Shown here: positions 46,091 to 56,741 of the stretch, in pieces
Numbering within the stretch: the stretch's first letter is position 1
How the letters are laid out: every line of letters begins with the position of its first letter
DNA from: Crotalaria pallida
Taxonomy: Eukaryota; Streptophyta; Magnoliopsida; Fabales; Fabaceae
Reading direction: 5' to 3'
Length of the DNA stretch: 64,000 bases
NCBI GenBank assembly: GCA_037953625.1
Contig: CM075655.1
Coordinates: 125,371,001-125,435,000, forward strand
Position numbers and translations under genes: made by a program
Notes under the pieces: generated by a model
What the model saw: the letters and a program-made list of their open reading frames with translations, nothing else
Told to the model about the DNA's origin: nothing
Database searches by the model: none

Positions 46091-46480
46091 ATCATGCAAT
46101 CCAAAATTGGATGGTTGTTATGCAACCTTTTCTTAAACCAATGAGAAATTGATACCTATGTCATGTCATTATTTGAAGTAGTTAAAATTAGTTTTTTGCA
46201 ATTTAGTCCAATAAATTAAAAATTTAGTCCTTTGTACCTATAGACGAATTATAACTTTTAATTTTAAATTTAGTCACTTGCATTAAGCCTTTTTACACAA
46301 GTGACTAATTTTAACTACTTTTAATTTTTTTTTTAAATTAAAAGTTATAATTTGTCTATAGGTACAAAGGACTAAATTTTTAATTTACGTTTTATGTTGG
46401 ACTAAATTGCAAAAACCTAATTTTAACTAGATTTAAGAAAAAGTTGCATAGCAACCATCCAATTTTGGATTGCATGATAG
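46091..46480. mobile_element. Composite foldback with nested inverted repeats
   Basis: Outer arms ATCATGCAATCCAAAATTGG / CCAATTTTGGATTGCATGAT. Inside is a second, longer inverted repeat: GCAATTTAGTCC and TTTAGTCCTTTGTACCTATA on the left pair with TATAGGTACAAAGGACTAAA and GGACTAAATTGC on the right. Either one large foldback or a MITE inside a MITE. The outer ends resemble 29960-30151. Confidence 0.65.
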
Positions 46481-46531
46481 TAATATATTAGAATTTACAT
46501 TAGTCATTTTCTTAATAAAAATAAAACCTTA

Positions 46532-46942
46532 GGGGTTTGTTTGGTGGACAAGATAAGAAAAACAAAAGAGGATAGTTGTCATGCCATGTTACCATCATGA
46601 AGCTAGCAAGTTAGAATAGTGTTATCATTATGTAGGCCTATCCTATCATGTATGTCTAGTGTAATTTCTATCTTATGCTTATGTCGAGAGGCGAGGCGAG
46701 GCGAGAGCTAATTAGGAATGAGTATGATAAAATCGTGCAATTTTCTCTTTATAACCTTATACATACATTAACACCACTATTACCATCATCATCACATTGT
46801 CTCCATCATCACTTTCTCATCAATGTCATCGTTAACATGGAGTGCACCAAATATTTGACAGGACAAAAGCAATCATGCTCTTATCGTATTATGCTCTTTA
46901 TTTTATCGTGTTTTTATTCTATCTTGACCATCAAACGAGCCC
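46532..46942. mobile_element. Tourist-like MITE
   Basis: Left end GGGGTTTGTTTGGTGGACAA with AAGATA, right end TATCTTGACCATCAAACGAG then CCC. TTA precedes and TAA follows the ends, so the 3-bp target duplication is not exact. The GGGtTTGTTTGG terminus resembles the Harbinger-like element at 13845. A short GGCGA repeat occurs near 46690. Non-coding. Confidence 0.5.
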
Positions 46943-48376
46943 TAAATTCTTTGTTCAACAACCTTAAATCGGACATTTTTTTTCCATCAAATTTCATTTG
47001 ATCTTTTTAAAATAAAATATTCCCTATTCAATATATACTCTTGTGGTAAATTAGCTTAAAAATCTAATTTGTAAAAATAATATACATAAATAATAAATAA
47101 TGATTAACTGACAATATAAAAAATACCATGGCATATATATAAAGAATATGAATCTGTAAAATATATTAAAACTAATTAATTTATAAATGGTTTGTTTTTC
47201 GAAATGAATTGAAATCTTATTTAATCCTATAAATTATTTATCAGACTAATCCAAAATGATAATAAAAAGAATATCTTAATAAATGATAGGAGTACAGTAC
47301 ATCATATCCTTTTAACAAAACGAATTTAATTACTACGCTAATCATATAAATGTAAGAAGTGTTACTTATAAACCACTAATTAATGAGTTAATTATTATTA
47401 TGTGACAAATGTCATTTTTATATATGATTATAAAGATATTAGGCTAATTTTATTAAGAGCATATCTCATTTCTCATCAATTCTTTTTATCAATTTATCAC
47501 TTTATTTTGGATAAATTCGTTCATGAAAAACCCTTCCTCTATTGGTTGTATTATGTCTTACGCTTGAATCACATAGAGCTAAATCGCTGAAGATATCCTA
47601 CACTTTTCTGTGTATGAGTCAAAATCCTGTGATTATTATTTTTTTTTTATAAAAAAAATTCCATTTTTTTATAAATAAAATCACAAAACTTTAGTCCAGA
47701 AAATGTGTGATAAAGCGCAAGACAGCATATATAATCATCCTTGGTCATTACTACTCATTACTCTTACTGTTGCGCACCAAGCCCACAAGAGTTACTCAAC
47801 CCTATAGATAGGATCACCCCTACCTTAACGCTAATGCCCTCGTCACACCACTCCTTTCCTTTCTCATTCTTGCACCTTTCTACTCATCCGAGCCCATCGC
47901 CTCCTCCACTAGAGCCACGCACCCTAGAACCTTCAGTAGGACTAACTACTACAGTATTAACTGAGCTTAAACTTAAAAAAAAAAAAAAAAAAAAGAAAAA
48001 AAAAGAAGAAAGTAAAGAAGAGATAAATGAATGATTGAAACCATAGCACATCATGAGGTTAAAATGCGAACAGACCTTTCCACCAAAATAAAATTGCGAA
48101 CAGACCTCAAGGGTCCCACCAGAACACACAGTGCTGATTTCAAAAGCGTTCGTTCAAAACTTTACTAGTTTTAGGAAAGAGAAAACCAACAATCCTGAAA
48201 ATAAAAAATTACTAGTCACAGACTCACAGTTCACAAACAAACACAAACCCCCAAATAAAGAAGACAGAGAGAGGAAAGGTTTTGCCAACTCAACAGTTTC
48301 ATTTTTTATTTTTTCCTCGTTGAACTGCTGGCAATTGCATTTCATTTCATGTATGAGAGAAACAGATAATCTCTCT
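46943..48376. other. Upstream region of the receptor kinase gene
   Basis: AT-rich to about 47700, then a less AT-rich stretch with a poly(A) run (about 47974-48003). Open frames at 47741-48034 and 48131-48436 are short and overlap frames on the other strand, so I do not call genes. The sequence approaching 48500 becomes CT-rich, as expected for a 5' leader. Confidence 0.45.
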
Positions 48377-48402
48377 CAGACTCAGACTCAGACTCAGACA
48401 GC
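48377..48402. repeat. CTCAGA hexanucleotide repeat
   Basis: Four to five consecutive CTCAGA units about 220 bases before the receptor kinase start codon, probably in or near its 5' leader. Confidence 0.8.
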
Positions 48403-48616
48403 GTACACAGTACTACAACTAACCTTCATTGCATAACGGAGAATTATTTTCCGAATCTGAAATATACATACGCACAACGGCGCACACTTATGCCACCCCC
48501 TCCTCTCTCCACGCTAATGTGCGCTTCACTTGCGCCCTCTGCTAACCTCAACCCCCACTTATAACCTTCCTTTCTTATTCTTTCTTTCCCCCATACATTC
48601 TCTCTCTTTTGCAACC

Positions 48617-51600
48617 ATGCGTGCTCTCTTTCTTCTTCTCATCGTGCTATGCGCACCCTTGTTATCGTGCGCCGGTAACAGCTCCGTGACCGTCGCTGAG
48701 ATTCAAGCCCTAACGTCCTTCAAGCTTAACCTCCACGATCCTCTCGGAGCTCTCAACGGTTGGGATCCCTCGTCGCCGGCGGCTCCATGCGACTGGCGCG
48801 GCGTCGCGTGCAGAAACAGCCGAGTCACTGAGTTGCGCTTGCCTCTCCTTCAACTCGGTGGCAGACTCAGTGATCGTCTCTCAGAGTTGCGCATGCTGCG
48901 CAAGTTAAGCCTTCGTTCAAACTCCTTCAACGGAACCATTCCTTCGTCACTTTCCAAATGCACGCTCCTACGCTCCGTCTTCTTGCAGAGTAACTCATTT
49001 TCCGGCAACCTTCCACCGGAGATCGGAAACCTCACCGGTCTTTTCATTCTCAACGTGGCGCAAAACCACCTCTCCGGCGTCATCCCCGGCGAGCTTCCTC
49101 TTTCTCTGAGGTACCTTGACCTCTCATCAAACGCCTTCTCCGGCGATATTCCGAGCAGCATTTCGAATATCTCTCAGCTTCAGTTAATCAACCTGTCTTA
49201 CAATCAGCTCTCCGGCGAAGTTCCGGCGAGGCTCGGGGAACTTCAACAGCTGCAGTATCTTTGGCTTGACCACAATGTTCTCCAAGGAACACTGCCTTCG
49301 GCACTCGCTAACTGCTCTTCGCTCGTGCATCTGAGCGTAGAAGGAAATGCTCTCACCGGCGTTATTCCGTCGGCGATTTCGGCTCTTCCGAAGCTCCAAG
49401 TATTATCGCTCTCGCAGAATAATCTTACCGGTTCAATTCCTGCTTCCGTTTTATGCAACGTTTTAGTTAATGCGTCGTCGCTTCGGATTGTTCATCTTGG
49501 ATTCAATGATTTCACGGATTTCGTTGAGCCTGAGACGAAGAGCACGTGTTTCAGCGTTCTTCAGGTTTTGGATATTCAGAACAATCGATTAAAAGGCAGG
49601 TTTCCGCTGTGGTTAACCAATGTGACTACGTTATCGGCGCTTGATGTTTCGAGCAATGCGTTCTCTGGGGAGGTTCCGCCAGAAATAGGAAACCTCATCA
49701 AATTGGTGGAGTTGAAGATGGCTAACAATTCATTTTCCGGCACCATTCCAGTGGAAATCAAGAAATGCAGGTCCCTGAGAGTTGTTGATTTTGAAGGCAA
49801 TGAGTTTTTCGGTGAAGTTCCTTCGTTTTTCGGTGATATGACAAGGCTGAAGGTGCTGTCCCTTGGCGAGAACCACTTCTCTGGCTCAGTTCCGGCAAAA
49901 TTTGGTAACCTTTCTTCTCTTGAAACTTTGAGATTAGGAGGCAATAACTTGAATGGTAGTATGCCTGAGGTGATAATGGGGTTGACCAATTTGACAACAC
50001 TGGACCTAAGTGGAAACAAGTTTACAGGCCAAGTTTCTCCCAGAATTGGGAACTTGAATAGGTTAATGATTTTGAATCTGAGTGGCAATGGCTTCTCCGG
50101 AAATATTCCTGCTAGTTTGGGGAATCTTTTCAGGCTTACTACACTTGACTTGAGCAAGCAGAGTCTTTCTGGAGAGTTACCATTTGAGATCTCGGGGTTG
50201 CCAAATCTGCAAGTTATTGCTTTGCAGGAGAACAATTTGTCTGGGGATGTACCTGAAGGGTTTAGCAGTTTGACGAGTTTGCAGTACGTGAATCTCAGTT
50301 CTAATGCATTTTCTGGGCAGATCCCTCAAAACTATGGTTTTCTTCGTTCCTTGTTTGTTCTTTCATTGTCTGATAATCACATTACAGGATCAATTCCATC
50401 GGATATTGGAAACTGTTCTGACATTGAAATTCTTGAGCTTGGATCAAATTCTTTGGCAGGTCATATTCCTACTGATCTCTCGCGTCTTGCCCGTTTGAAA
50501 GTGCTTGATTTGGGTCGGAACAATTTGACTGGGCATGTTCCTGAGGATATCTCCAAATGCTCATCATTAACAGCTTTGTTAGTGGATCACAATCATCTTT
50601 CAGGTACCATACCAGGGTCATTGGCAGATCTATCAAATCTAACAATGATGGATCTCTCTGCCAACAACTTGAGTGGGGAAATTCCTGATAATCTTTCCAT
50701 GTTACCTGGTTTGGTGTACTTCAATGTTTCAGAAAATAACCTGGAAGGTGATATACCGCCAACACTGGGATCTCGGTTCAACAACCCGTCTGCATTCGCA
50801 GATAATAAGAATTTATGTGGGAAGCCATTGGATAGCAAATGTGATGATATGAAAAACAAGGACAGAAAGAGGCTGATTGTGTTGATTGTTATCATTGCAG
50901 CTGGAGCTATCTTACTAGCACTGTGTTGTTGCTTCTACATTTTCAGTCTTTTGAGATGGCGCAAGAGGCTTAAACAAGGGGTTTCCGGGGAGAAGAAAAG
51001 GAGTCCTGCTAGGGCCAGTTCTGGTGCAAGTGGAGGTCGTGCTAGCAGCGAAAATGGTGGACCAAAACTTGTTATGTTCAACACCAAAATCACTCTTGCC
51101 GAAACTATTGAAGCAACCAGGCAATTCGACGAAGAGAACGTGTTGAGCAGAACAAGGTATGGATTAGTGTTCAAGGCTTGCTACAATGATGGAATGGTCC
51201 TTTCAATTCGAAGACTCTCTAATGGAACATTGGATGAGAACATGTTTAGAAAAGAAGCTGAATCACTTGGCAAAATCAAGCACAGAAACTTAACAGTTCT
51301 GAGAGGCTACTACGCAGGTCCTCCAGACATGAGACTCCTAGTCTATGATTACATGCCTAATGGAAACCTAGCAACACTCCTCCAAGAAGCTTCTCATCAA
51401 GATGGCCATGTTCTAAATTGGCCAATGAGACATCTCATTGCACTAGGAATTGCCCGCGGCTTAGCCTTCCTACACCAATCCTCATTGATTCATGGCGATG
51501 TGAAACCACAAAGCGTCCTCTTTGATGCAGATTTCGAAGCCCATTTATCAGATTTCGGTCTAGAACGTGTAACAGTAGCCAACCCGGGGGAAGCCTCCAC

Positions 51601-52009
51601 TTCAACCGCAGTTGGCACACTGGGTTACGTATCCCCGGAAGCAATCCTAACAGGGGAAATTACCAAAGAGTCTGATGTCTACGGTTTCGGCATTGTGTTA
51701 CTGGAACTTTTAACAGGAAAGAGACCAGTGATGTTCACCCAAGACGAAGACATTGTCAAGTGGGTGAAAAAACAACTACAGAGGGGTCAGATAACAGAGC
51801 TATTGGAGCCAGGGTTGCTAGAGTTGGATCCAGAATCATCAGAATGGGAAGAGTTCTTGCTAGGTGTGAAAGTTGGATTGCTTTGCACGGCACCTGATCC
51901 TCTTGATCGACCAACTATGTCTGACGTCGTTTTCATGCTGGAAGGCTGCCGTGTTGGTCCTGATATCCCATCCTCGGCTGATCCCACCTCTCTTCCTTCT
52001 CCGGCTTAA
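48617..52009 (+). CDS. LRR receptor-like kinase, At4g36180 type (subfamily VII-like), atypical kinase
   Basis: Intronless CDS for 1130 aa, the length of its Arabidopsis relative. Start chosen at MRALFLLLIVLC because it gives a clean signal peptide; an in-frame ATG at 48530 would add 29 residues of leader. After the signal comes an LRRNT region (SFKLNLHDPLGALNGWDPSS, PCDWRGVAC) and about 25 plant LRRs of the LxGxIPxx type to about residue 720. A CGKPLDSKC cap and a transmembrane helix follow (about 752-780, LIVLIVIIAAGAILLALCCC). The cytoplasmic part has a juxtamembrane SPARASSGASGGRASS stretch and a kinase domain from about 842. Key kinase positions are altered: glycine loop SRTRYG (844-849), Arg865 where the VAIK lysine is expected (SIRRL), HGD (959-961) in place of HRD, but DFG (979-981) kept. 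These substitutions also occur in its relatives as I recall them, so it is a family trait. Role inferred: plasma-membrane receptor or co-receptor signalling through partners. Confidence 0.93.
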   Translation: MRALFLLLIVLCAPLLSCAGNSSVTVAEIQALTSFKLNLHDPLGALNGWDPSSPAAPCDWRGVACRNSRVTELRLPLLQLGGRLSDRLSELRMLRKLSLRSNSFNGTIPSSLSKCTLLRSVFLQSNSFSGNLPPEIGNLTGLFILNVAQNHLSGVIPGELPLSLRYLDLSSNAFSGDIPSSISNISQLQLINLSYNQLSGEVPARLGELQQLQYLWLDHNVLQGTLPSALANCSSLVHLSVEGNALTGVIPSAISALPKLQVLSLSQNNLTGSIPASVLCNVLVNASSLRIVHLGFNDFTDFVEPETKSTCFSVLQVLDIQNNRLKGRFPLWLTNVTTLSALDVSSNAFSGEVPPEIGNLIKLVELKMANNSFSGTIPVEIKKCRSLRVVDFEGNEFFGEVPSFFGDMTRLKVLSLGENHFSGSVPAKFGNLSSLETLRLGGNNLNGSMPEVIMGLTNLTTLDLSGNKFTGQVSPRIGNLNRLMILNLSGNGFSGNIPASLGNLFRLTTLDLSKQSLSGELPFEISGLPNLQVIALQENNLSGDVPEGFSSLTSLQYVNLSSNAFSGQIPQNYGFLRSLFVLSLSDNHITGSIPSDIGNCSDIEILELGSNSLAGHIPTDLSRLARLKVLDLGRNNLTGHVPEDISKCSSLTALLVDHNHLSGTIPGSLADLSNLTMMDLSANNLSGEIPDNLSMLPGLVYFNVSENNLEGDIPPTLGSRFNNPSAFADNKNLCGKPLDSKCDDMKNKDRKRLIVLIVIIAAGAILLALCCCFYIFSLLRWRKRLKQGVSGEKKRSPARASSGASGGRASSENGGPKLVMFNTKITLAETIEATRQFDEENVLSRTRYGLVFKACYNDGMVLSIRRLSNGTLDENMFRKEAESLGKIKHRNLTVLRGYYAGPPDMRLLVYDYMPNGNLATLLQEASHQDGHVLNWPMRHLIALGIARGLAFLHQSSLIHGDVKPQSVLFDADFEAHLSDFGLERVTVANPGEASTSTAVGTLGYVSPEAILTGEITKESDVYGFGIVLLELLTGKRPVMFTQDEDIVKWVKKQLQRGQITELLEPGLLELDPESSEWEEFLLGVKVGLLCTAPDPLDRPTMSDVVFMLEGCRVGPDIPSSADPTSLPSPA

Positions 52010-52680
52010 CCCGCAAATTATTCGTGTTTTTCAAAAACTTTTTTTAATTAATTACAGTATTATTATTCGATTTCGGAATGTAACTGTAGTAGTAGCTCTT
52101 AGTTTTTATTCTTCTGGATAAAAAGAAAAAAAAAGTTGCGGATTTGCAGCTGCATCTTTTCGTCTTTTTTTTTTTGGTTTGGGGCCACAGGAGGAAGTGA
52201 ATAAAGTGTGAAATTTTGATGCTGTCTATTTTGTCTCGTGAGCTAGCTATCAGCCAGTCGATGTCTTTTGACAAATGCAGCGAGTTTATGATAGGGATGG
52301 ACGAATAAGGCCATGGTGTGGGACCCGCGTGATATTTCCCGCCAAATACAACGGCATCAAATGACAAATGGTTACTGTTCTTCCGTCTCTGTGACGGACC
52401 TGGTTTTTTCTGACATTATCATGTGGTCTTGGCGCAAGTTCCGGCAACGGTACGGCGCGTGGTGGTTGATGTAGCCGTTAAGCACTGTGGGGTCCTCCCT
52501 GGTTTCATGTTGTTCCCAAGGGCAAAGCAGGGGCAATGGTGTTGGATAGTGTACTGTATCCCACTCTCTTTGGGTGTAGTTTGAAGGTGAAGGACATGTA
52601 GATAGAGTAGTTACTTATTGAGCCACGTGGGTTCTTCTGTTGCTTTTTGAGTTTTTTCAATGGCATGTGGATATACTATA
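52010..52680 (+). other. 3' UTR and downstream region of the receptor kinase
   Basis: Begins with an AT/T-rich 3' UTR. Farther down (52280-52640) the sequence is relatively GC-rich without a supported frame. It contains TTTCCCGCC at 52335-52343, an E2F-type site, and ACGTGG motifs near 52623. This could be regulatory or a remnant; no gene start follows it. Confidence 0.4.
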
Positions 52681-52937
52681 TAGTCTGATTTGAAATATAA
52701 AAAAAATAATTTCATGCTTATTAAAAAAAATTAATCGATTTATTTATTTATTTATTTAAGTAGAGATATTTTAATAAAAATAGTATATGAAATTAAATAA
52801 AAATTAAGTAAGATAAATGTTTTTTATGAATATTTTAAAAAGAAATAAAACAAAAAATTAAAAATAATTAATTTTTTCTTATATATTAAATAAATGCTCC
52901 GGCTTCTTTTTGTTTTATTATTTTTTATTTTAATAAA

Positions 52938-53145
52938 TCTAATATATTAAAAAAATATGCTTTGAGTTTTCTGTGTTTTTTTATGTACATGTTTTTGTTA
53001 TTTGGATTTGAAATTTTTTTTTATTTATTTGCTTCTTGACACAGGTAATGGTTCAAACAAGTAAAATATAAAACAAGAGTGCCTCCACCATGCACTGGTT
53101 TTTGGTGTTCCGGCTCTTTTTTTTTATTTTTTTTATTTTAATAAA
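52938..53145 (+). mobile_element. Truncated Helitron-like 5' end
   Basis: TCTAATATATTAAAAAAATA at 52938, followed by TTTTCTGTGTT and TACATGTTTTTGTTATTTG, duplicates the sequence starting at 53146 about 208 bases downstream. The preceding TAATAAA and CCGGCT phrases are also repeated. This copy has no Helitron 3' end of its own. Confidence 0.45.
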
Positions 53146-53606
53146 TCTAATATATTAAAAAAGATATGTTTTGACTTTTCTGTGTTCTTTATATATACAT
53201 GTTTTTGTTATTTGAATTATTTGAATTTTTAATGTCATTAATTACTTCTTTTTCAAAAACACTTTTATTCACTTTTTTTAAAGGCAAATTTTTTAGTTTA
53301 AAAATATTACATACAAAAATATTAATCGATTCCAATTTATCGACTCTTTCGTAAATAATAATATTAATCGACTCCCTCCTAAACAATTTTTTAACAAGAA
53401 TGTTTATATTATTATACTTTATTTACACTTAAATATTATTCATATTAAAATTCCTCATAACTATTCAATAATAAATTAAAACTAATGTTAATTGTAACTT
53501 TGTGAAATGTTTTATCAATACATTAAAACTAATATTAATTGTAACTTTATGAAATGATTTATCGATTTCGTATTTTTCCCGTGCATCGCACGGGGTTGGG
53601 GTCTAG
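53146..53606 (+). mobile_element. Non-autonomous Helitron
   Basis: The 3' end has the hallmark layout: a GC hairpin CCCGTGCATCGCACGGG (53579-53595), an eleven-base spacer counted to and including CTAG (53603-53606), then host T. The 5' end is assigned to TC at 53146 (TCTAATATATTAAAAAAGAT) preceded by A, fitting insertion between A and T. No terminal inverted repeats or target duplication are expected. About 461 bp, no RepHel protein. The 3' end is firm, the 5' end an inference from the duplicated motif. Confidence 0.7.
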
Positions 53607-54134
53607 TTGTTTTTTTTTTTTTAAAAGAAAGCGTATATGATTCGCTATTTGGCCCACGGCTCAACAACTTGAAACTTTTTTGTGGGTCATACCCACATCT
53701 CATTTATTGGATTTTTAATGGGATTCTGTCTTTTTCCCGTTTTTGCTTCTGGGACATCTGGAGTGCATCCGGGATTTGGGTGGAGTTGAATTAGGGAAAA
53801 AACAAAAACAAAAAAACAAAAATGTCTCTCTCTCTCTCTCTCATATTTTAATTTTATTTTCCACATTTATTAAATCAAAATATCTTTCGCTAAGAAAGCT
53901 TTCTAATCCGTGATTATATCAGGTTGTGTGGGGAATGCCGCCCAATCTGAAGGCTGTTCTTTAAATTATGTACCCATTTCGTAATATAGTAGTGTATGAG
54001 GTAGTGGACTTTAGGAACAACGGCAACAAGACTCTCCAGAAGTGGGAATGCCAATATGGCATAAAAAATTAGGTAAAGGCAACGTTGTGGAGAGTAAAAT
54101 ATGCAAGTAGTACCTGGAATAGTAGTATAAGATA

Positions 54135-54367
54135 CTCCCTCCTTCCTTATTTATCGGACCTTTAAGAGGTTTCACGTGCATCAAGAAAGTTAATTAATTT
54201 AGTTAATTGTATTGAAAATGTAAAAATTTTGATATCTATTTTTAAAATTATCTCTATTAATAGTATTGAGAATCTAAAAAGTGTTAAATAAATCATTGAA
54301 AATTTTTAAAGTCTTATAAACAGGAACAAAATAAAAGTGTGAAAAAAGTCTTATACTCTGAGCGAGT
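54135..54367. mobile_element. Stowaway MITE
   Basis: Starts CTCCCTCCTTCCTTATTTAT after TA and ends CTTATACTCTGAGCGAG before TA. Interior shares AAAAGTGTTAAATAAATCATTG and CTTATAAACAGGA-type sequence with other Stowaways here. About 233 bp. Confidence 0.65.
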
Positions 54368-54369
54368 AG

Positions 54370-55740
54370 TAGTAAGATACAAGTTGACTGGCACAAATCA
54401 CAGCACCAGGGCACAACACTCTCTATTACCGTGCAGTGACCGTTAATCCGCCTTCCAAGTTTTGTAATCGATCGTTTGAACTTTGAAGCAGCATGTGCAA
54501 GATGGGAGCTAGTGAGAGTAGTTTTTTAGTTCTGAGATGGAAGACCATGTTAGATAAACTATTTATTTAACAAAGCACTTATCTGGCCCCTCTTCGTAAC
54601 CATGCATGAAGGATGTTTCAAATTAAAGTTTAAATAGTAGTTCATCAAGCATTACGTCCCTCTATCTCAAAATTTTCCACCGTTCTTTATTCTTGAAACT
54701 TCTTGCTGCTTGGAGACCAAATTCACTGGTCATACCCCTGTTCTGGTCAGCAAAAATCTATGCCATTAAGTATAGTTTTAGCCCTTATAAATTACATTGA
54801 TTTTGATTTTGGTTCTAAAAAAAAAAAAAAAACATTAATTTTCCATAACTGCAAAAATGAAAATACCTTATCTTGGTACCCATGTTAATGTTACTTCGCT
54901 CAAATGCTGATCTGATTGATGGAAGACAATGACGTACAACACTACAACATAAATTTTGATGTTGGGATTAAAAACAAAAATCAAAGTTTATAGTAGGAAT
55001 TAAATGAATAAAAGAGTTAATGTAAAAGATGAGAGTCTTTGATTTTCAATTTTAAAAGAGAATATGCAGTATTCAGTAATTGAGAACCTCACAAACCAAG
55101 TCTAATGGCTAATTAATGCAGTGTCGATATCCTTTTATTTGATACCAAACCGACCGTTCTTCATACAAGAACAAAGACACATAGTACATACACCAGACAC
55201 ATAGTACATACACCATTATTCGTTTTGCAGCTCTATCCACGACCTACTCGAACTATTATTAGCCACAACATTCACATGTGCGATATGATCCCTGGCAAAT
55301 GAATCAATGATAAAGGAGGTCTTGAGAGTGAGGGGAGGAGACCACCACAGTGTTGAGTGGAAGGTAATAATACTAAACATTATTGGAGATTCAACACATA
55401 CTTCTATTCTGACAGAGATTTCTAAATCTCTAATATGTCAAATTCAATACCTTAAATTTGTGTTTAAAATTTAAATGCATTTGTGTCCACTAATAGGAGT
55501 AACTACAACATCTCAGTGAACATAGCATCAAAGTATAGCAAGCAGCAGTGATATATACAGGTATTAATTAACTTTGGGACATGTAATTCAATCAACAACA
55601 GACAATTAGTCAATTACATAAATGTGTATGTATGTGCTTCCACCATATGCCGTCAAATAGGTTACTAATAAGACATTGTAGACAGCAGTGCTTCCACCAT
55701 ATGCAAAACCATGCAAAATACAGTGAATAGTGCTTGTCCC
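54370..55740. other. Intergenic sequence, nothing recognised
   Basis: No supported gene. A short direct repeat of ACACATAGTACATACACCA occurs near 55179-55215. No other structure noted. Confidence 0.45.
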
Positions 55741-55745
55741 TTCTG

Positions 55746-56367
55746 CTCCCTCCAATCCTATTTATAAATAGACCATTTTGGATTTTTATTTTGGTCTTAT
55801 TTATAAAACTTCTTTTTAATTTTCAATAATATTTAATTACTTATTTCCATAACATCCCTATAAAGTCAACGCTTTTTAGAGTTCCTATAATAATTACTCC
55901 TTCCGTTTCACAATGTTTGGTCTTTTAGCCTTTTTTCTTGTTTCATAATGTTTGGCCTTTTACATTTTCAATACACAAACATATTTTTTTTTCCAATATT
56001 AACCTTTCATTCAATCATTTCTCTTACTCCTCGTTAATTCTACTTTTATCATCTCTCTCATCTCTAAACCACTATACATCAATTAATGAACACATTTACT
56101 AATAAAAATTAAATACTATTACAATTTTCAATAAGGATTAAATATGGACATTTTAGACAAATTATACATAATACTTACAATAATTAACACTTTCTTAATC
56201 TGTGTGCCCAGACCTAAAAGGCCAAACATTGTGAAACGGAGGCAGTATATGGGTAGTTTTGAAAAAGTATATCAAATTTTATTTCCAATGTCACTAATAA
56301 ATTTATCCATTCTCCTTGGTGGGAGTGAAAAATCCAAAAAGTGTCTTATAAATAAGATCAGAATGAG
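55746..56367. mobile_element. Stowaway MITE split by another MITE
   Basis: Left part begins CTCCCTCCAATCCTATTTAT and runs to 55894. Right part resumes at 56248 with GGGTAGTTTTGAAAAAGTA and ends AAATAAGATCAGAATGAG. Joined across the insertion, the order of motifs is that of the uninterrupted relative at 43859-44131 (opposite orientation). Border dinucleotides are TG and TA, so the outer target duplication has decayed. Confidence 0.8.
55897..56245. mobile_element. Stowaway MITE nested in another Stowaway
   Basis: Starts CTCCTTCCGTTTCACAATGT and ends ACATTGTGAAACGGAGGCAG, TA at both borders (55895-55896 and 56246-56247). Same family as 34291-34624. Its insertion at a TA of the host element gives a clear relative age: the host inserted first. 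Confidence 0.88.
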
Positions 56368-56741
56368 TAATATCTATTTAAAAAATGGTTTGCTTAACCT
56401 TGAATTTTAGGGAAAAGGTTGATGATAAAAGGTAAAAAATAGTAAAAACACATTGGAAAACTAAGTTTTTTTTTAAAAAAAAAAGTATTAAATTTTTATT
56501 TTTCCAATGTAAAATTACTTTATTAAGTCTTTTATCATCGTTTTAAGGATTGAGATTAAGAAAATCTTTAAAAAAGTTTGCTTAACCTCCACCTTCAGGA
56601 CCATGGATAAGAGGTAAAAAATAGTATAAATGTATCAATATTTTTTTTCAAATAATGTAAGTGATTTTGACTTTATTTAGTCCCCCAATTTTACATTTTT
56701 TTTAAAACAAATTTTAGTCTCTACTTTAACTAACCCATTTG

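Noticed and set aside
47741..48436. Short frames upstream of the receptor kinase
   Set aside because: Contain poly-Lys or Thr-Gln runs from simple repeats and overlap frames on the other strand; more likely leader or spacer DNA.
49576..50235. 219-codon minus-strand frame inside the receptor kinase
   Set aside because: Antisense shadow of the LRR-coding strand; no independent signals.
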